Below are positions 22,618 through 34,791 of a DNA stretch of 64,000 nt, piece by piece. Within the stretch, counting starts at the first letter, position 1, and every line of letters begins with the position of its first letter. Both the position numbers and the translations under genes were made by a program. Source of the DNA: Mariannaea sp. PMI_226 (Eukaryota; Ascomycota; Sordariomycetes; Hypocreales; Nectriaceae). Location of the stretch: the NCBI GenBank assembly GCA_024336345.1, contig JANFOG010000014.1, positions 62,001 through 126,000 of the forward strand. The letters are read 5' to 3'. The notes under the pieces were generated by a model. That model worked only from the letters and a program-made list of their open reading frames with translations, was not told the origin of the DNA and ran no database searches.

Positions 22618-24438
22618 ATGACAGAAATCAAAGGGTGTAATATGGCAAAGCCTACATCTCCGACTAAAATGTCTCCAAGAAATACAGCACGGAAGCCTTC
22701 GGTTGGCGAACCGGAGTTCGAGCACAACGACGTGTCAAAGACATTGCACGATCCCACGCGGGTCGATAAGGAGCTTTCACAATTTATCTCCGTGACTGCA
22801 GTCGACTTATCTCCAGAGCGCAACAAAGAACTTTTACGCAAAATTGACAAACATGTCATGCCAGTCGCCGTCATCACATGTCTTCTTCAGGCACTTACAC
22901 AGAGCACACTCCCATTTGCATCCATTATGGGCTTGGTTGAGGATACAGGAATGCGGACAGCGAACGGCTCTGTCTCACAAGAAGTATGAAGTTGAACTAA
23001 CAGCCTCTCCTGTAATGTTGCAGTCACTGACTCCAGCACAGTACTCATGGCTGACAACTAGTGTGTACATCGTCATGCTAGTTGCCGAATATCCCCAGAA
23101 CTACATTATTTCGAAAGTCCCCCTCGGAAAGTACCTCGGCTTTTGCCTTTTCGCGGAAGGAATACTTGTTGGTAGCCACGCCGCTAGTATGAACTTCACT
23201 GGTCTACTGATTGGTAGATGCCTGCTGGGAGTCTTCGAGGCAGCAGCTCAGCCGTGCTTGGTTCTACTCTGCGTCATGTGGTATCGGCGAGAAGAGCAAA
23301 TTATTCGGATGACACTTTGGTATGCACAAAGCACCCGGCGCTAAGACAGTTCGCTAAATGTTCTTCAGGTACATGATGTCTGGCGCACAGCAAATCTTTG
23401 GCGGAGTATTAGCTTACTGCTTCATGTTCATAAGTCACGGACCCCTTCACACGTGGCAGTGGTGGTTCATATTTTTCGGCATTCTCTTAGCTTCATTTGG
23501 CGGCTTCGTCATGTACTGGCTACCAGACTCCCCGATGCGTGCGAAGTGTTTCACGGACCAAGAAAAGCGAGACATGATTGAGCGCCTACGCGATAACCAG
23601 ACTGGCATTCAGAACCGCACATTCAAGTACGAACAAGCTATTGAGGCTCTGCTTGATCCACAAGTCTGGGCGTATTGCGTGATAAACTTCTGCACAACAC
23701 TACCCACTGCCGGTTTGGCTTCCTTCGCCAATATCATCATTAAAAGCTTTGGCTATTCGGCGAAGAACAGCCAATTACTAGCAATGCCTCTTGGACTTTA
23801 CATCATCATCATACTCCTTTCTTCTGCCTGGCTTGCCAGAAGAACACGTCAAAGTATCTGGGTCATGCTAGGATTCTTAACCCTGTTAGTATCAAATTTA
23901 TCCGTTGCTTATATGACGAGGCTAACGACACAGGTCTTTTGTGGGTACGGCACTTTTAATGACGTTGCCAAACGAGAGTGTGAGCCAGCGCATAGGCCTG
24001 ATCATCTGCTATTACATCACGTTTTCCTTTTGGTCTACTACAGCTCTTGGCCTGTCTTTGCTTTCCAGAAACATCGCCGGCCAAACCAAAAAAACAATCA
24101 CCCTCACAATGACGTTTATTATGTGGGCTGTTGGTAACGCTATTGGTCAGTGGCTCGGGTCTGATTTGTTGAGCACTTCACTAATTCATCTTGCAGGGCC
24201 CCAAGTATTTCTGGCCTGGGATGGCCCTCGATACTATATAGCATTTGCCACGCATCTGGGTTGCTATTCGCTTCTTACTCTAACTATAGTTTCTCTACGG
24301 TGGTACCTCAAACGTCAGAATATGTTGAGAGATAACCTCGCTTTAGCGGGAATAGAAGAGGCAAACAAACAAGATACATCCAGGTCATTTGACGACCTGA
24401 CCGACAGAGAGAACTTGTCATTTCGGTACGTGTACTGA
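22618..24438 (+). CDS. MFS transporter, Dal5/allantoate-permease family
   Basis: Five exons (22618-22983, 23024-23319, 23369-23884, 23934-24145, 24197-24438) encode 543 residues. The sequence has the family's landmarks: KIDKHVMPVAVITCLLQAL in the first helix, QYSWLTTSVYIVMLVAEYPQNYI, the loop IGRCLLGVFEAAAQPCLV and the domain-linking segment LPDSPMRAKCFTDQEK. The final helices include VGNAIGPQVF and APRY-like GPRYYIAF. These anion:cation symporters carry organic anions such as allantoate, nicotinate, pantothenate or aromatic acids across the plasma membrane. About twelve hydrophobic helices can be counted, with a hydrophilic N-terminus of 80 residues. Its position suggests uptake of the compound processed by the flanking enzymes; the substrate is not predictable. 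Confidence 0.9.
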
Positions 24439-25230
24439 GCGGAGCTTAGAAAATCCACTTATAGCGATACAAATATTATATATGTCAGCAGGATTTTCAG
24501 GGATGATAATTTCAGCAACTGCGGTATTGTGAAAACAGGTCTCCAAACTTCAATATATCAGTAACACATTTCACCACTGGAATAATCCACACCACCGAAC
24601 GATCTACATCGAATCCCATACAAATAGTATTTTCAATACACTAGCAAGAACCATAAAAATAGCCATAACTTGTAAAATTTACTTAGTTGTAAAGCGTTTA
24701 ATATTATCTTTAATTTTCAGACCTGTCATATGTCGCATGATACGGAAATTGTGCTGCTTACATGTGGGGGATGACATTAACCACTCCACAACGATCGAGA
24801 TATCAATATGTAAAAATGTGATAAGAAATTTGAGAGCGAACAAGAAGTAGGGTACTTTGAGTGTATCATATTTTATCTATAGGAATAGCTCATCAGCTCG
24901 AGCTTGCGTGTTGTTCATTGTGGATGACCACGAGGTTTTTCATGAGGCTAACAAGGAATTGAATTGATGAAGCATCGTGTTTCTGGTTAGAGTGGCGGGT
25001 CTCATTCACCTCGCTGGAAACGTCCCACATGTGGCAACAATTTAGCCACACAGGAGAGATGTTAGTGGAGTAATTGATTCATACTTCCAATTGTGCAAAC
25101 TGTCTATCTAAGCTCGGCACGGAGTAGCGGAGGAACTAGTTACCGCGTATCAGCAATAAGAATGCTCAGAGAGCCCCAAGGCATCAAAGAACAATTTTTA
25201 AGTAACCTTGTGACAGACTTAGAATTCACA
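24439..25230. other. AT-rich intergenic region
   Basis: About 0.8 kb of AT-rich sequence. It holds the 3' flank of the transporter and the promoter of the amidohydrolase. An in-frame upstream start for the next gene exists at 25093 but looks like leader. No other gene is seen. Confidence 0.5.
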
Positions 25231-26689
25231 ATGCCGTCCTTTCTTATCTCCAATGCACGCGTGTTCGACGGTGAATCCGTCATACACACTAGTGGCCATG
25301 TTCTCGTCGTCGACGGCAGCATCAAATTAGTGTCCGCAACAAAGCCTACCGCTACTCCTCGAGACTGCACCATCCTGGACGGTCTGGGCTGCACTGTCCT
25401 TCCAGGCCTCATTGATGCCCACGTTCATGCCTATCACGATGTGGATTTTCTCGAAAAAGCGATTCAGTATGGGGTTACCACGGTGATTGATTTACACAAC
25501 GAGCCACATTGGTTCAGAGATCTGAAAGCTATTGCGGCTGAAAGGGACGATGTGTCTGATATCATCAGCGTCTGTTACGCAGCTACCATAAAGAATGGCT
25601 GGCCCTCGGCCATCGTGACATTGTCCTCCCCGGACCCTGATGTACGTTGCAGGAGACTTGGAAACGATTTGCCTGATAACAAATGGAAACTAAGTATACT
25701 ATGCTGACTAGGTTCTCAATCGAATTTCTGACTGGCCAAATATAATTGATGCCGCATCGGCCGAGGAATATGTTGCAAAAAACATAGCTGCTGGAGCGAG
25801 GTGAGTGAGCCCATTGCATGTGTTCCTTAATACACCTTCAATGCCCCATTGGGAGGCAATAGTCCGAGCTGCTAACGCATTAATCTGAAAGCTACATCAA
25901 GCTCATGCAAGAGAGCGGCGACGGCATTGCACTGCCGTTCCCGACACGTCCGGTCCCGACCCCCTCTCTACAGATTCAAAAGTCCATAGTCGACAGCGCG
26001 CACAGACACGGTTTACTCACATTTGCACACGCTGTATCTTGTTCAGACACTCTTCGCATGCTAGAAGCCGGTGTCGACGGCCTAGCCCACGTATGTAATG
26101 AACCTCTGAATTTAGATGCCCTCGACGCCTTCAACCGAATCAAACCGTTTGTCATTCCAACCTTAGCTATCCATGCATCTGCAAGCGGAGAGGAACAATC
26201 TAGTCGTGAACGCTTCGCAGATGGATTAGACAATGGTGAAAGAGAACACATGTGCAGCTGCCTCAACATTAGCCGAGAAGGATTCACCTTGCAGAATGCA
26301 TGCGAGAATGTGAAAGTTCTCAGGGATGCGGGAATCGAAATTGTCTGGTATGTCAATTTGATCAAACTCAGTCATTGCGTACATTCTCTTCTAACTGAGT
26401 TTGAACATGAAGTGGAACAGATTCTTCAAAGCACCTCAATGGCGTAATGGCCGGCGCTTCATTACTACACGAGTTATGGTTGTACGTGAACCGTTGCAAT
26501 TTTACGCCACTAGAGGCGCTGAAATCAGCTACATCGGTGACGGCAAGGCGTCTCAAGCTTACCGATCGGGGGAGGATCCAGGAAGGCCTGAAAGCCGATC
26601 TGGTACTTGTCAAAGGCGACCCTACCACATCGATAGATTGTGTGACAGACATTGTGACTGTGTGGAGAAATGGCCAAAGGGTCAAATGA
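25231..26689 (+). CDS. imidazolonepropionase-like amidohydrolase
   Basis: Four exons (25231-25641, 25712-25800, 25892-26347, 26413-26689) give 410 residues. Metal-site motifs of the amidohydrolase superfamily occur in order: GLIDAHVHAYHD, ASYIKLMQESGD (candidate carbamylated Lys), LLTFAHAVSCSD, DGLAHVCNE and, across the last junction, VCGTDSSKHLNG. The C-terminus returns to the small beta domain (GRIQEGLKADLVLVKGDP). Related enzymes hydrolyse cyclic amides or peptides, including prolidase- and ochratoxinase-like members. No signal peptide is apparent. It is co-oriented with the Dal5-type transporter 0.8 kb upstream. A second, intronless member of the same family lies at 39328-40476. Confidence 0.88.
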
Positions 26690-29600
26690 TTTGCTAAGTC
26701 AAGGTCTGCTGATGTCTGTACAGTGATTCAATCATTAAGAACAAGGCAGAGATGAGGCAAGCCCTTGCAAGGGATTCTAGACGGCTTGATAACCAATCAA
26801 TGAGCCCTATAGGACCAGATTGGATATGACGCAGAACAAAGCGCGTAGAGGTAATTCGATGCTGAAATAAACATGAAGAGTCGTTTTTTTTCGCTTTTAG
26901 CTTGCTTGATTACCCAAAGACGTAGAAAGACTTTCCCACACGTAATTTTGTATGATGTCGCAGGCGATTGGACTCTCCGTCCTCAGCGCGCTGATTTGAA
27001 GCAATACTTGCAATATTTCAGTTGCAGTGTCCTACCCCAAGTCTCTCGTTACCCCGGATTTTTCCTCCAAATGGTGTTCGTTACTCCTAGTCGGGACAAG
27101 CCGCCTCTCTCAGCACCAAGCCACCCAGTTCAGCTGGAAGGGGTCGTGCAACTCCAGTAGACGGCCACGATTGGCTATTCGTTACCAGAGTACCCTATTC
27201 TGGGAGTTTCCAAGCACAATTCAGAAATTTTGAAATGGTCCCTTTGCAGGTGTAATTATTTTAAACTTTTGTCACGTACGTGTACTATAGTGCCCTTCTC
27301 TCCGGGTGCCCCGATTCAACTCTCCGAGAATCAGCTGCTAATGTCTCCAACTGGGGGGGTGGATATGCGTCAATCGAGCCCAAGTCGTTCGACGTGCCGG
27401 GAACAGGCTGGTTCTTGAAGAATATTTCAAGCCATAAGTAAAGTAGCAGACTCCTTACTATGTGAAAGCGTTTAATTACATTACGGAAATATTTCAATTA
27501 AGCCGCCGACAGATCCGTGGCTGGGTCTCTGAGAGTCTATCTTGACTAAGTTTTGATATCCTAGAATAGCGACTTGCTTACTAGAAAATATACTAGTGAA
27601 CAGCTAGAAAAAGATATATATCTTTGATTACTTGCGATATAGACTTCTAGTGCTGCGGAGAGTTAGACTATTTTGTTCCCCATATGGCCCAATGCTAGCA
27701 GCAGGCTGAGTGCCCACACACAGTGTCACATAGGATCGGGGCAATTCCAAGGCACAGAAAGTCTTGATTTCTAGCTATGAAAAGGTTATATTGTGGTAGC
27801 TCAATTTATTTGCCACTATGTTGTATGTGGAAAGAGGAGTAAGATAGATAGGTTTGATGTATTTATTTTCACCTTTCATTTCTTTCCATATGGTTACTAT
27901 GTGTGGCCTTCATCGTATCTCATCCATCATCTTACAGAGGCTATCGTCGCCTATCTATCGCTAAGGAGCGGGTAACAAAACCAGCTTCGAAGCTCGGTTT
28001 AATTCGCATCTCGAACTACTAAGTGGCGACTCGGTTGGGATCAATCGTTACCCCATGGATTGGTCTACCGCGTCGAACACTAAACCCGCGACAATTGCAA
28101 GCTTCTCAGCACGCAGGGTAAGATGCACTACTAACCTCTTATTAATGTTTCACATTTATAACGGTCATCGATCTGAAGTTTCGCCAGTCATTCATCGTCG
28201 CCATCCAACGTAAGATTTTGGTTACCTTCCGGGCTCCACTAGACTAGTTTACACCTGTATAGCCAATGAGTCGGGTTGGGGGTTTTATTAGTTTCTTAAA
28301 TTGGCATGGACTGTCCCAGCTGGCGTGTCGCTCCATGGGTCTTTTCCATCAAATACTTACTGTCGTAGCGATGCGAGCGACGAACCTCTCAATCCGATTG
28401 TTGACCTAATCCTTTTTTTTTTTTCCCAAGTGCAGCTGATGTCCTGATTTCACTTGCTCAACTTTTAAAACGGCACAAAAGGGCATCGTAAATTCCCCTT
28501 CAAGTTCCGGTCTTCTAATTTTGCCCATGTGCTGCCGTAGTTAGCAGGACAGGATGCTGAGTACGGAGTCAATTTTCGCGAATCTCTCGTCAGCAGCACA
28601 TGCATAAGAGGCCTATACCTGTTTAAGGCCGTTCTGTATTCATCGTCCTAAAGTAATCTTCGGAAGATATTAAATCAACGCACAGCGGCAGTTATGACAG
28701 TCGAGGTATGGAACTATCTTGAACCAGCATGCAATTCAGCATTTGGCCTAAGTCGTTGAAGGAGAGCTTTGGGGGCAGATTGTAGTCATACACAATGAAG
28801 ATAAGTCAAAAGATAAGTCAAAAGACGACCACTCTCTAATCCTTACTAAATCCCAAACTCTTCTTGGCTTTTTCTTCCCCTTAGTTTTCCCTTTTTCGTG
28901 CACGCCTACCCCGATATGATTTGAAGTAGCTATGTAGTGACTAGTGTTTCTGAATGTAGTTATCACGTGCCAAGGCGCTAGCATGTCAATCATGATGTCG
29001 CTATAATGCAAAGGAAGTAATTGTAAATGTAGCCGATTAAAAAATACTAGTATCATCCACTGCTAGCACACCGTTATGTTGTGCATTTCTCATACTCCAT
29101 GAACAGATGTTTGGTTCTTGCGTCTGTGGGCTTGTTGTAACTTCGTCAGCATCAAAAAAGTAGGAGGAGGGTGGGTGGGATGCATATCCCTTTCGTGCCC
29201 TAAGACAAGTGGAGCGTATCGGGCTCCATATCACCCCCTGTCCAATGAGTGACATTATATAATCACATCCAACGAATAGCAGAAGTCGATTGAGAGTCAG
29301 GCATATATTGTTGATACACTTTGTATGGGCGAAATACAGTGAGGATGTAAGTACCTCAAGGTTTGCATTATCTGATTTGTGAGTATCCCTGTGTTGCTAC
29401 CCTCCACTTGCTTTGGCGTCACGAAAGGGATACGTTTCTCGAGTTGTTTACTATTTTTTTTGTTTATCCAGTATTACTGTGGTGCTCTGAATGGAGTTGT
29501 ACGTATCAAACAGCCCTTCCTACCTCAGGTATACAAGAGTATTCCTTAGAAAGGAATTAAGTTGAGAGGGGGCTACGATTGCAGGCTCCTGCAAATAGAA

Positions 29601-29901
29601 AATGAGCTTCCCCTGGATCCTAATCTTCCTTGGCCCCAGCGCCAATTTGTCATAGCGTGGCCTTTGTGAAGCAGCTGTCAGCCCAATCTCTGCTTTTCTC
29701 CAATTATTCTCCACAAAAGGTGGATGCAGCTGCTTGTCAGCATAGTCAGGAGTCAGGAGTCAAGCGTTTCTCAGAGCAAGGTATGTTTTATCTGGTGGGT
29801 TGACGAACCCCCAGTGCAACTCTTAAATCACATCACGAAGAGGATCCTTCATTTTACGTCTTTCAAGCCCGTCACCATCTTCACCCGCACGTCGTTTGAA
29901 G
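26690..29901. other. 3.2-kb gene-poor stretch
   Basis: No gene supported on either strand. Frames are short and without recognisable domains. A 12-bp direct repeat built on GATAAGTCAAAA occurs twice near 28799-28823, and T-runs are common (28409-28424, 29454-29461). It separates the first catabolic block from the next genes. Confidence 0.5.
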
Positions 29902-31409
29902 ATGATTCTGTCGTCACGATACCTAGCGAAGCGATCCGCAGCCATTCTTGTCGCAATTTTGATCAGCCTCGCGGCACTAGTCTACCTCTACCTCTATCAG
30001 TCCCAGTCCGAGGTCACTTCTTTCAGCACACTTCGACATAATAAAACTAGTAGCCACAATCTGCTGGATGACATAAGCAACAGCACCTTTGGCGTGAGTC
30101 TACTGCAAAGCATGCGCAGGGTTGAATTGACTCTCGATGAACTACACCGAGCTAACCCTACCTCCACGTAGTTTGAGAAGATTTTTGTTATCGGCTTACC
30201 TGAACGTTCAGACCGTCGAGATCGCATCACTTTACAGGCTGCGCTGAGCGACATCGAATTTGAATTTGTCGATGGCGTTCTTGGGAAAAATGTACCTGAC
30301 AAGGTCATACCCGGCACATCTAAACACGACCGCCTAGACGATGGTTCTCTTGGATGCTGGCGGGCGCACATGAACGCGATACGCGAGTGAGCATCCCTTC
30401 TCTCTCTCTTATCTTTTTTTTTTTGCATGTGCACTTACATTAGGCTCTTGGCAGAATTGTACATAGGAACTTGTCCTCCGCTTTGATTATGGAAGATGAC
30501 GCCGACTGGGACGTGAGGATAAAGTCTCAGCTGCGAGACTTCGCTCTCTCAACTCATGCTCTCATACAACCTTTGGCTGACGCTCCTCCGGGCTCATATG
30601 CGGACCCTACTTTTTTGAACCCCGCTGAACATATGGAAGACCCAGTTCCTGAAATCCCATTTGATAATTTACCTGCTACAATTCCTCCAGTTACATCTCC
30701 TTACGGAGATGACTGGGATCTCCTCTGGCTTGGGCATTGTGGAATGCTTTTTCCATGGCCTGGTAATCCAAACTTGCCAAAGGGTCGCGTGATCCATCTC
30801 AACGACGAAACCGTCGCTCAAAAACAATACCTTTACTCAGTCACACCTCCATTTACACTTGTAGATGATTATCCGCATCATACTCGAGCAGTCAACCATG
30901 TCCAGGATGGCGTCTGCACCCTCGGTTATGCGGTAAGTCAACGAGGAGCGCGGAAGCTGCTACACGACGTTGGTCTTATGGACCTTGAAAGGCCCATTGA
31001 TATTCTTCTGGCATATTTTTGCACGGGAGATCATGGCCGGAGCTTCCATACATGCCTTGGTATACAGCCAGGAATCTTCCAACACCATCGAGCGGCTGGA
31101 CCAATTAATGCATCAAGCGATATTGGGGACCACGGTGCGGGTTTCAGGGAAAAGAGCAATACAGATATGATACGGTGGAGTGTGTTGTTGAACGCCGACG
31201 AGATTCTAAACGGAGGAACCAACTTTTCAGATCAGTTGCCAGATGATAAGAAAAAAGAAGAGAAGAAGGTAAAAGAGAAGACAAAAGCAGAGAAGGGCAA
31301 AGAGGAAAAGAAGGGGAAAGAGGGAAAGACGGAAGAGGGAAAGAAGGAAGAGGGAGGGAAAGAAGAAAAGGAAGACAAGAAGCCTGCGGCTTCAAAGGGG
31401 GACAGATAA
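29902..31409 (+). CDS. GT25-family glycosyltransferase-like type II membrane protein
   Basis: Three exons (29902-30093, 30172-30386, 30455-31409) give 453 residues. A short basic cytosolic N-terminus is followed by one membrane helix (SAAILVAILISLAALVYLYL), a Golgi-type signal anchor. The lumenal part opens with the GT25 start FEKIFVIGLPERSDRRDRI. DGVLGKN, GSLGCWRAHMNAIREI and the DXD-like block SALIMEDDADWD follow, as in LPS-type and procollagen galactosyltransferase-like GT25 proteins. Conserved DLLWLGHCG and TLGYAVSQRGARKLL come later. The last 45 residues are almost only Lys, Glu and Gly, an unusual low-complexity tail. Sugar transfer in the Golgi is the family-based expectation; donor and acceptor are unknown. 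Confidence 0.88.
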
Positions 31410-31747
31410 TGGCGCTAAATCTGAAAAGGCTTACTACTATGTGTCTAGCTTGCCTACGAGCGTTTATTGCGTTCAGCAGCTTAATAAGAGTTCTATTTGC
31501 AAAGCATAAGATAATTACTATTGTTGTCTTGATAGTTGGGAGTCCAGAGTTGGCAGAAGAACCAACATTACTACTAAGATTTATTATCTGTTGTGTGGCA
31601 GACGGTTCAAACGCTGATAAAGTGAGAGAATATTTCCAGCAAGGTACATTGGATTTAAAAGTATCTAGCAATAATCGTAGTTTCCATTATCATGTTGACC
31701 CATGCCTATGTGTAACGGTTCCCCACGGTAGATACTTCTTGCATATC
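31410..31747. other. convergent intergenic region
   Basis: 338 bp shared by the 3' ends of the GT25-like and NmrA-like genes. A frame continues on the plus strand (31409-31993) but runs antisense into the NmrA-like gene and has no domain. Confidence 0.55.
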
Positions 31748-32855
31748 TTACTCTACCTTGAGCTGCTGTGCATCTGCTGTAATACCTGCATCAATAAACC
31801 CTTTCAAGATCTCTCGAGCTGTACCATCCCATTTAGTCTCACGAATCCAATCTTCAAGGCTTTGAAGGTTTGGGTTGATGCGCTTCATTTCATCCAAGTC
31901 GCGAGTACCGACATTCTTCAAAATGCTCTTCTGAAAGCCTGGCCACCACATGCTGAAATTCTGCCCAACTGTGATTCCGTCGGGGTACATTGACGATACA
32001 GGTGCATGGGCATAGGGCAACGTGTCGACCCACTCCTTAGTAGTAATGGGTTCATACCGTGCCTTAACGCCCGCCACGCGGGACAGCGTTTCAGCAATCT
32101 CCTTGCCATTTGAGAAATGGCTCGTGGCAAGGAGGGTCTTGCCAGACCATTCCTCGCGATTCTGGAACATCTTGAGTGCGAAAGCGCCACAGTCTTTGAG
32201 CGTCATCAACGGAAGGTAGCCATCACCCAGAGGAAGCCTGAAGACTCGAGTTCCATCTGCCGCGATATGGGGCACAAAAGGTCCACCAATGAGATCCTCG
32301 TTATACGGGCCAGTAATCAAAACCGACCAGACAAGCTTGGAGTCAGGGTGTGCAGGCGAAGTCATACCGTCAAGGTAGGTATGAACCCTGCCTTTGCCGT
32401 TGGTGTGATGAGCCGCATATTTGTGATCGAAATTGGTTAGTCGGAGATAATAGTCAATGCTACTATAGACGTAATGACGAAGGGTTGGGATAGTGTTTGC
32501 GATCTCAAAGATGCGAACACCAGCCCAAAGTTCGTCTGGCTCATTGACGGTGAAGCCTGGAATCCTGTTAACAAGAGAACACACAAAGTAATAAAAAGTA
32601 AGACATACCATCAGTGTTGACGAAAACACCGTAACAATCTTGGAGTGCTCTCTCAACCGAATCAAAGTCCATAAAAGAACCCTTGAAGAACTCCACCTGA
32701 GGATAGTCCTTGAAGGTCTTCCGAACGCCCTCCGAGTCGGGGTTACGTGAGAGCACGCGTACAATGAAGGGATCCTCCGCTTCGACAAGAGCCTTGACGA
32801 CCGCGAAACCCTGGGCTCCAGTTCCTCCAATAACAAGAATGCGCTTCTGAGCCAT
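31748..32855 (-). CDS. NmrA-like family protein (NAD(P)-binding)
   Basis: Two exons (32609-32855 and 31748-32556; 52-nt intron) give 351 residues. The N-terminus has the atypical short-chain Rossmann motif ILVIGGTGAQGFAVVKAL, then RVLSRNPDSEGVRK and GSFMDFDSVERALQDCYGVFVNTDGF. The downstream sequence HYVYSSIDYY and LVWSVLITGPYNEDLIGG is typical of NmrA-like proteins. These bind NAD(P) and serve as redox sensors or reductases; true NmrA is a nitrogen-metabolite repressor partner. The tail is longer than in HSCARG-type members and ends in a helical segment. Catalytic activity is uncertain because a clear YxxxK pair is not obvious. It is convergent with the GT25-like gene. Confidence 0.85.
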
Positions 32856-33583
32856 TTTGAATTTAGATGGAAGTTTATTTGCTTAGAGGTTTTTGTGAGA
32901 AATTTGTTAGAGTGTTTGGATTTGTTGCGAGATGTCGTTGGATAGGTTTGAGTTGTAGTTTTAAAAGCTGTTTGAGAGTTGTGGAAAAGTACTTGATAAA
33001 GAGTTTACAAAATCTGATACTTGTGGGTGAAGAAATTTCGATGCAATACAGATTCACTACAGTATATATATACCTTCATTTTGTTTGCGTCCAGTTGGAA
33101 TATCACGGTTTGTAATCTGCAATGCTTACAAAACTACAGAGAGAAGCCACAACTCATACCAAAAGTTACTTACAAAGAAAGCATGTTCAAGTGACGTAAG
33201 TGATGTTGGGAGATATTTGATGAGATTTTGTCTTTCCCCGAGTTCACATCAGAAGAACAACGATACCATGGCCATACCTGCTCCTCGATTTTGCGTACTG
33301 AGGCCACTCCGCGAATTGAATGGCGTACATAGCTTGTGCACAGCGGACTAGCGCGCAGTGTCGGACTAGCGTATCCAACTAGCACGCATATCCCGGATTA
33401 CCTTCGCGCGTATACAGTGGGCCGCCCTAAGCTTCACTCACCGATCGAGAATTAGATTCTCACTCGGGAATTTGCAATAACTACCTATTTGATAGCTAAA
33501 CATAGAAAAGCATCTCCAAAAGAGAGTAAATTGAAGTCCCTAAGGGGTCCCTAATGGAGGGTAAATTAAGCCGTAGTCGCATT

Positions 33584-33599
33584 CCCCCCCCCCCCCCCC
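33584..33599. repeat. homopolymer of 16 C
   Basis: An uninterrupted run of sixteen C residues at 33584-33599. Such runs are uncommon in fungal DNA. They can form G-quadruplex or i-motif structures and are prone to length variation and sequencing error. Confidence 0.8.
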
Positions 33600-34360
33600 A
33601 TAATGTGTAATGCGGGTTAATTGTTGATGAGTAAAAACTGAGTGTACGTCTGAGGTACAAGGTTAGTGGGCGACACTTATGGCAACCCACCGTACCTAGG
33701 TAGGTACTTACTGTATGGCGGACAAGCTTGCATATACGTTACATGGTAATATCAGGTCACATGTCGTACGTATCATCACAATCTGCACCACCAGATGCAG
33801 TTGCCCGCTTGTTCACTTGTCCCGCGCCCCGATAGCTTCCGCATATAACTGCAATGCCTCATTATCCACCAACAAGGCAATTACCGTTGCAGCCTGAGCT
33901 GCGATCTCTCTGATTACCACGCTGATCACCATACCCGTTGCACGCCAGATTATCTAAGTCCTTCGCTGCTATTCGATGCCAGGTCTGTCATTACCAGCCA
34001 TACAGGTCTCTATTATGTAAATTCAATTTAGAGGGGCTCCAGCTCGCGCAGCTGAATGAGAATTGACTGTTGCAAGCCAAATGCGTCTACTAGCCGTTTG
34101 GGTTGATGAGATAGACTCTCACCGTGCTTTGCAGCTTTTTACCGGCCAATCGATTCTCAGTTGTCTAGCAATTCAAAAAGTCGGTGCATTGCGTATAACA
34201 GCTCAGACTGACATCATGATGGCTTAATAACGTAAGACACTCTCGGCGCTCTTATGTCAACACAAATGCTAATCCTGAGAAGCACACCCCGGAGTAATCG
34301 GTAATATAGTCCTGATTATGCAATTCTGTCTCAATTCGGTTTACTTCATGCAGCAGTCCT

Positions 34361-34430
34361 CACTAGCCCGCACCAGCCCGCACTAGTCCGCACCAGCCTG
34401 CACCAGCCTGCAACCAGTCCGCACGAGCTC
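34361..34430. repeat. 10-bp minisatellite, about seven units
   Basis: Seven adjacent units follow the pattern CAC(C/T)AG(C/T)C(C/T)G in perfect 10-bp register, with one extra base in the sixth unit. The array lies about 360 bp upstream of the carbonic anhydrase start. Its role, if any, is unknown. Confidence 0.85.
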
Positions 34431-34791
34431 GCCTTCGGCGAACATGCGCCCGCTGATTACAAGCAAAGATGCCCAAATGGCAGCCCTATTTAGAATTTGT
34501 CAAAACTTCACACACAACTGATCAAAGGTAGTAGCCGATGGCCGTTTGGCCTTGGGGTAGCGGAGAGCGACGCCACACTATCCTTGACAGTAATTCTCGT
34601 TTGCCATTTACGTCAAGAGATATTACATACAATTCAATATTATCTTCCGGGGCTACCACTCGCATTGCATCCATAGTATATATATTCATCGCAAATATCA
34701 CATCACTTTATCTTCAAATCTAGTATTCTCAGTATCAACTCTCACATCTCACCTTTACCCCGCAAATAACAACACCAAAACGAATAACAGC

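Larger units (their letters stand above)
32856..34791. other. 1.9-kb divergent intergenic region with repeats
   Basis: Lies between the NmrA-like and carbonic-anhydrase genes and holds both promoters. It contains two copies of CGGACTAGCG at 33344 and 33362, a 16-C run and a 10-bp minisatellite (listed separately). No coding sequence is supported. Confidence 0.5.

Noticed and set aside
28799..28823. Two tandem copies of GATAAGTCAAAA
   Set aside because: Only two short copies in AT-rich sequence; probably chance.
31409..31993. 194-residue plus-strand frame after the GT25-like gene
   Set aside because: Runs antisense into the NmrA-like coding exon; a shadow frame.
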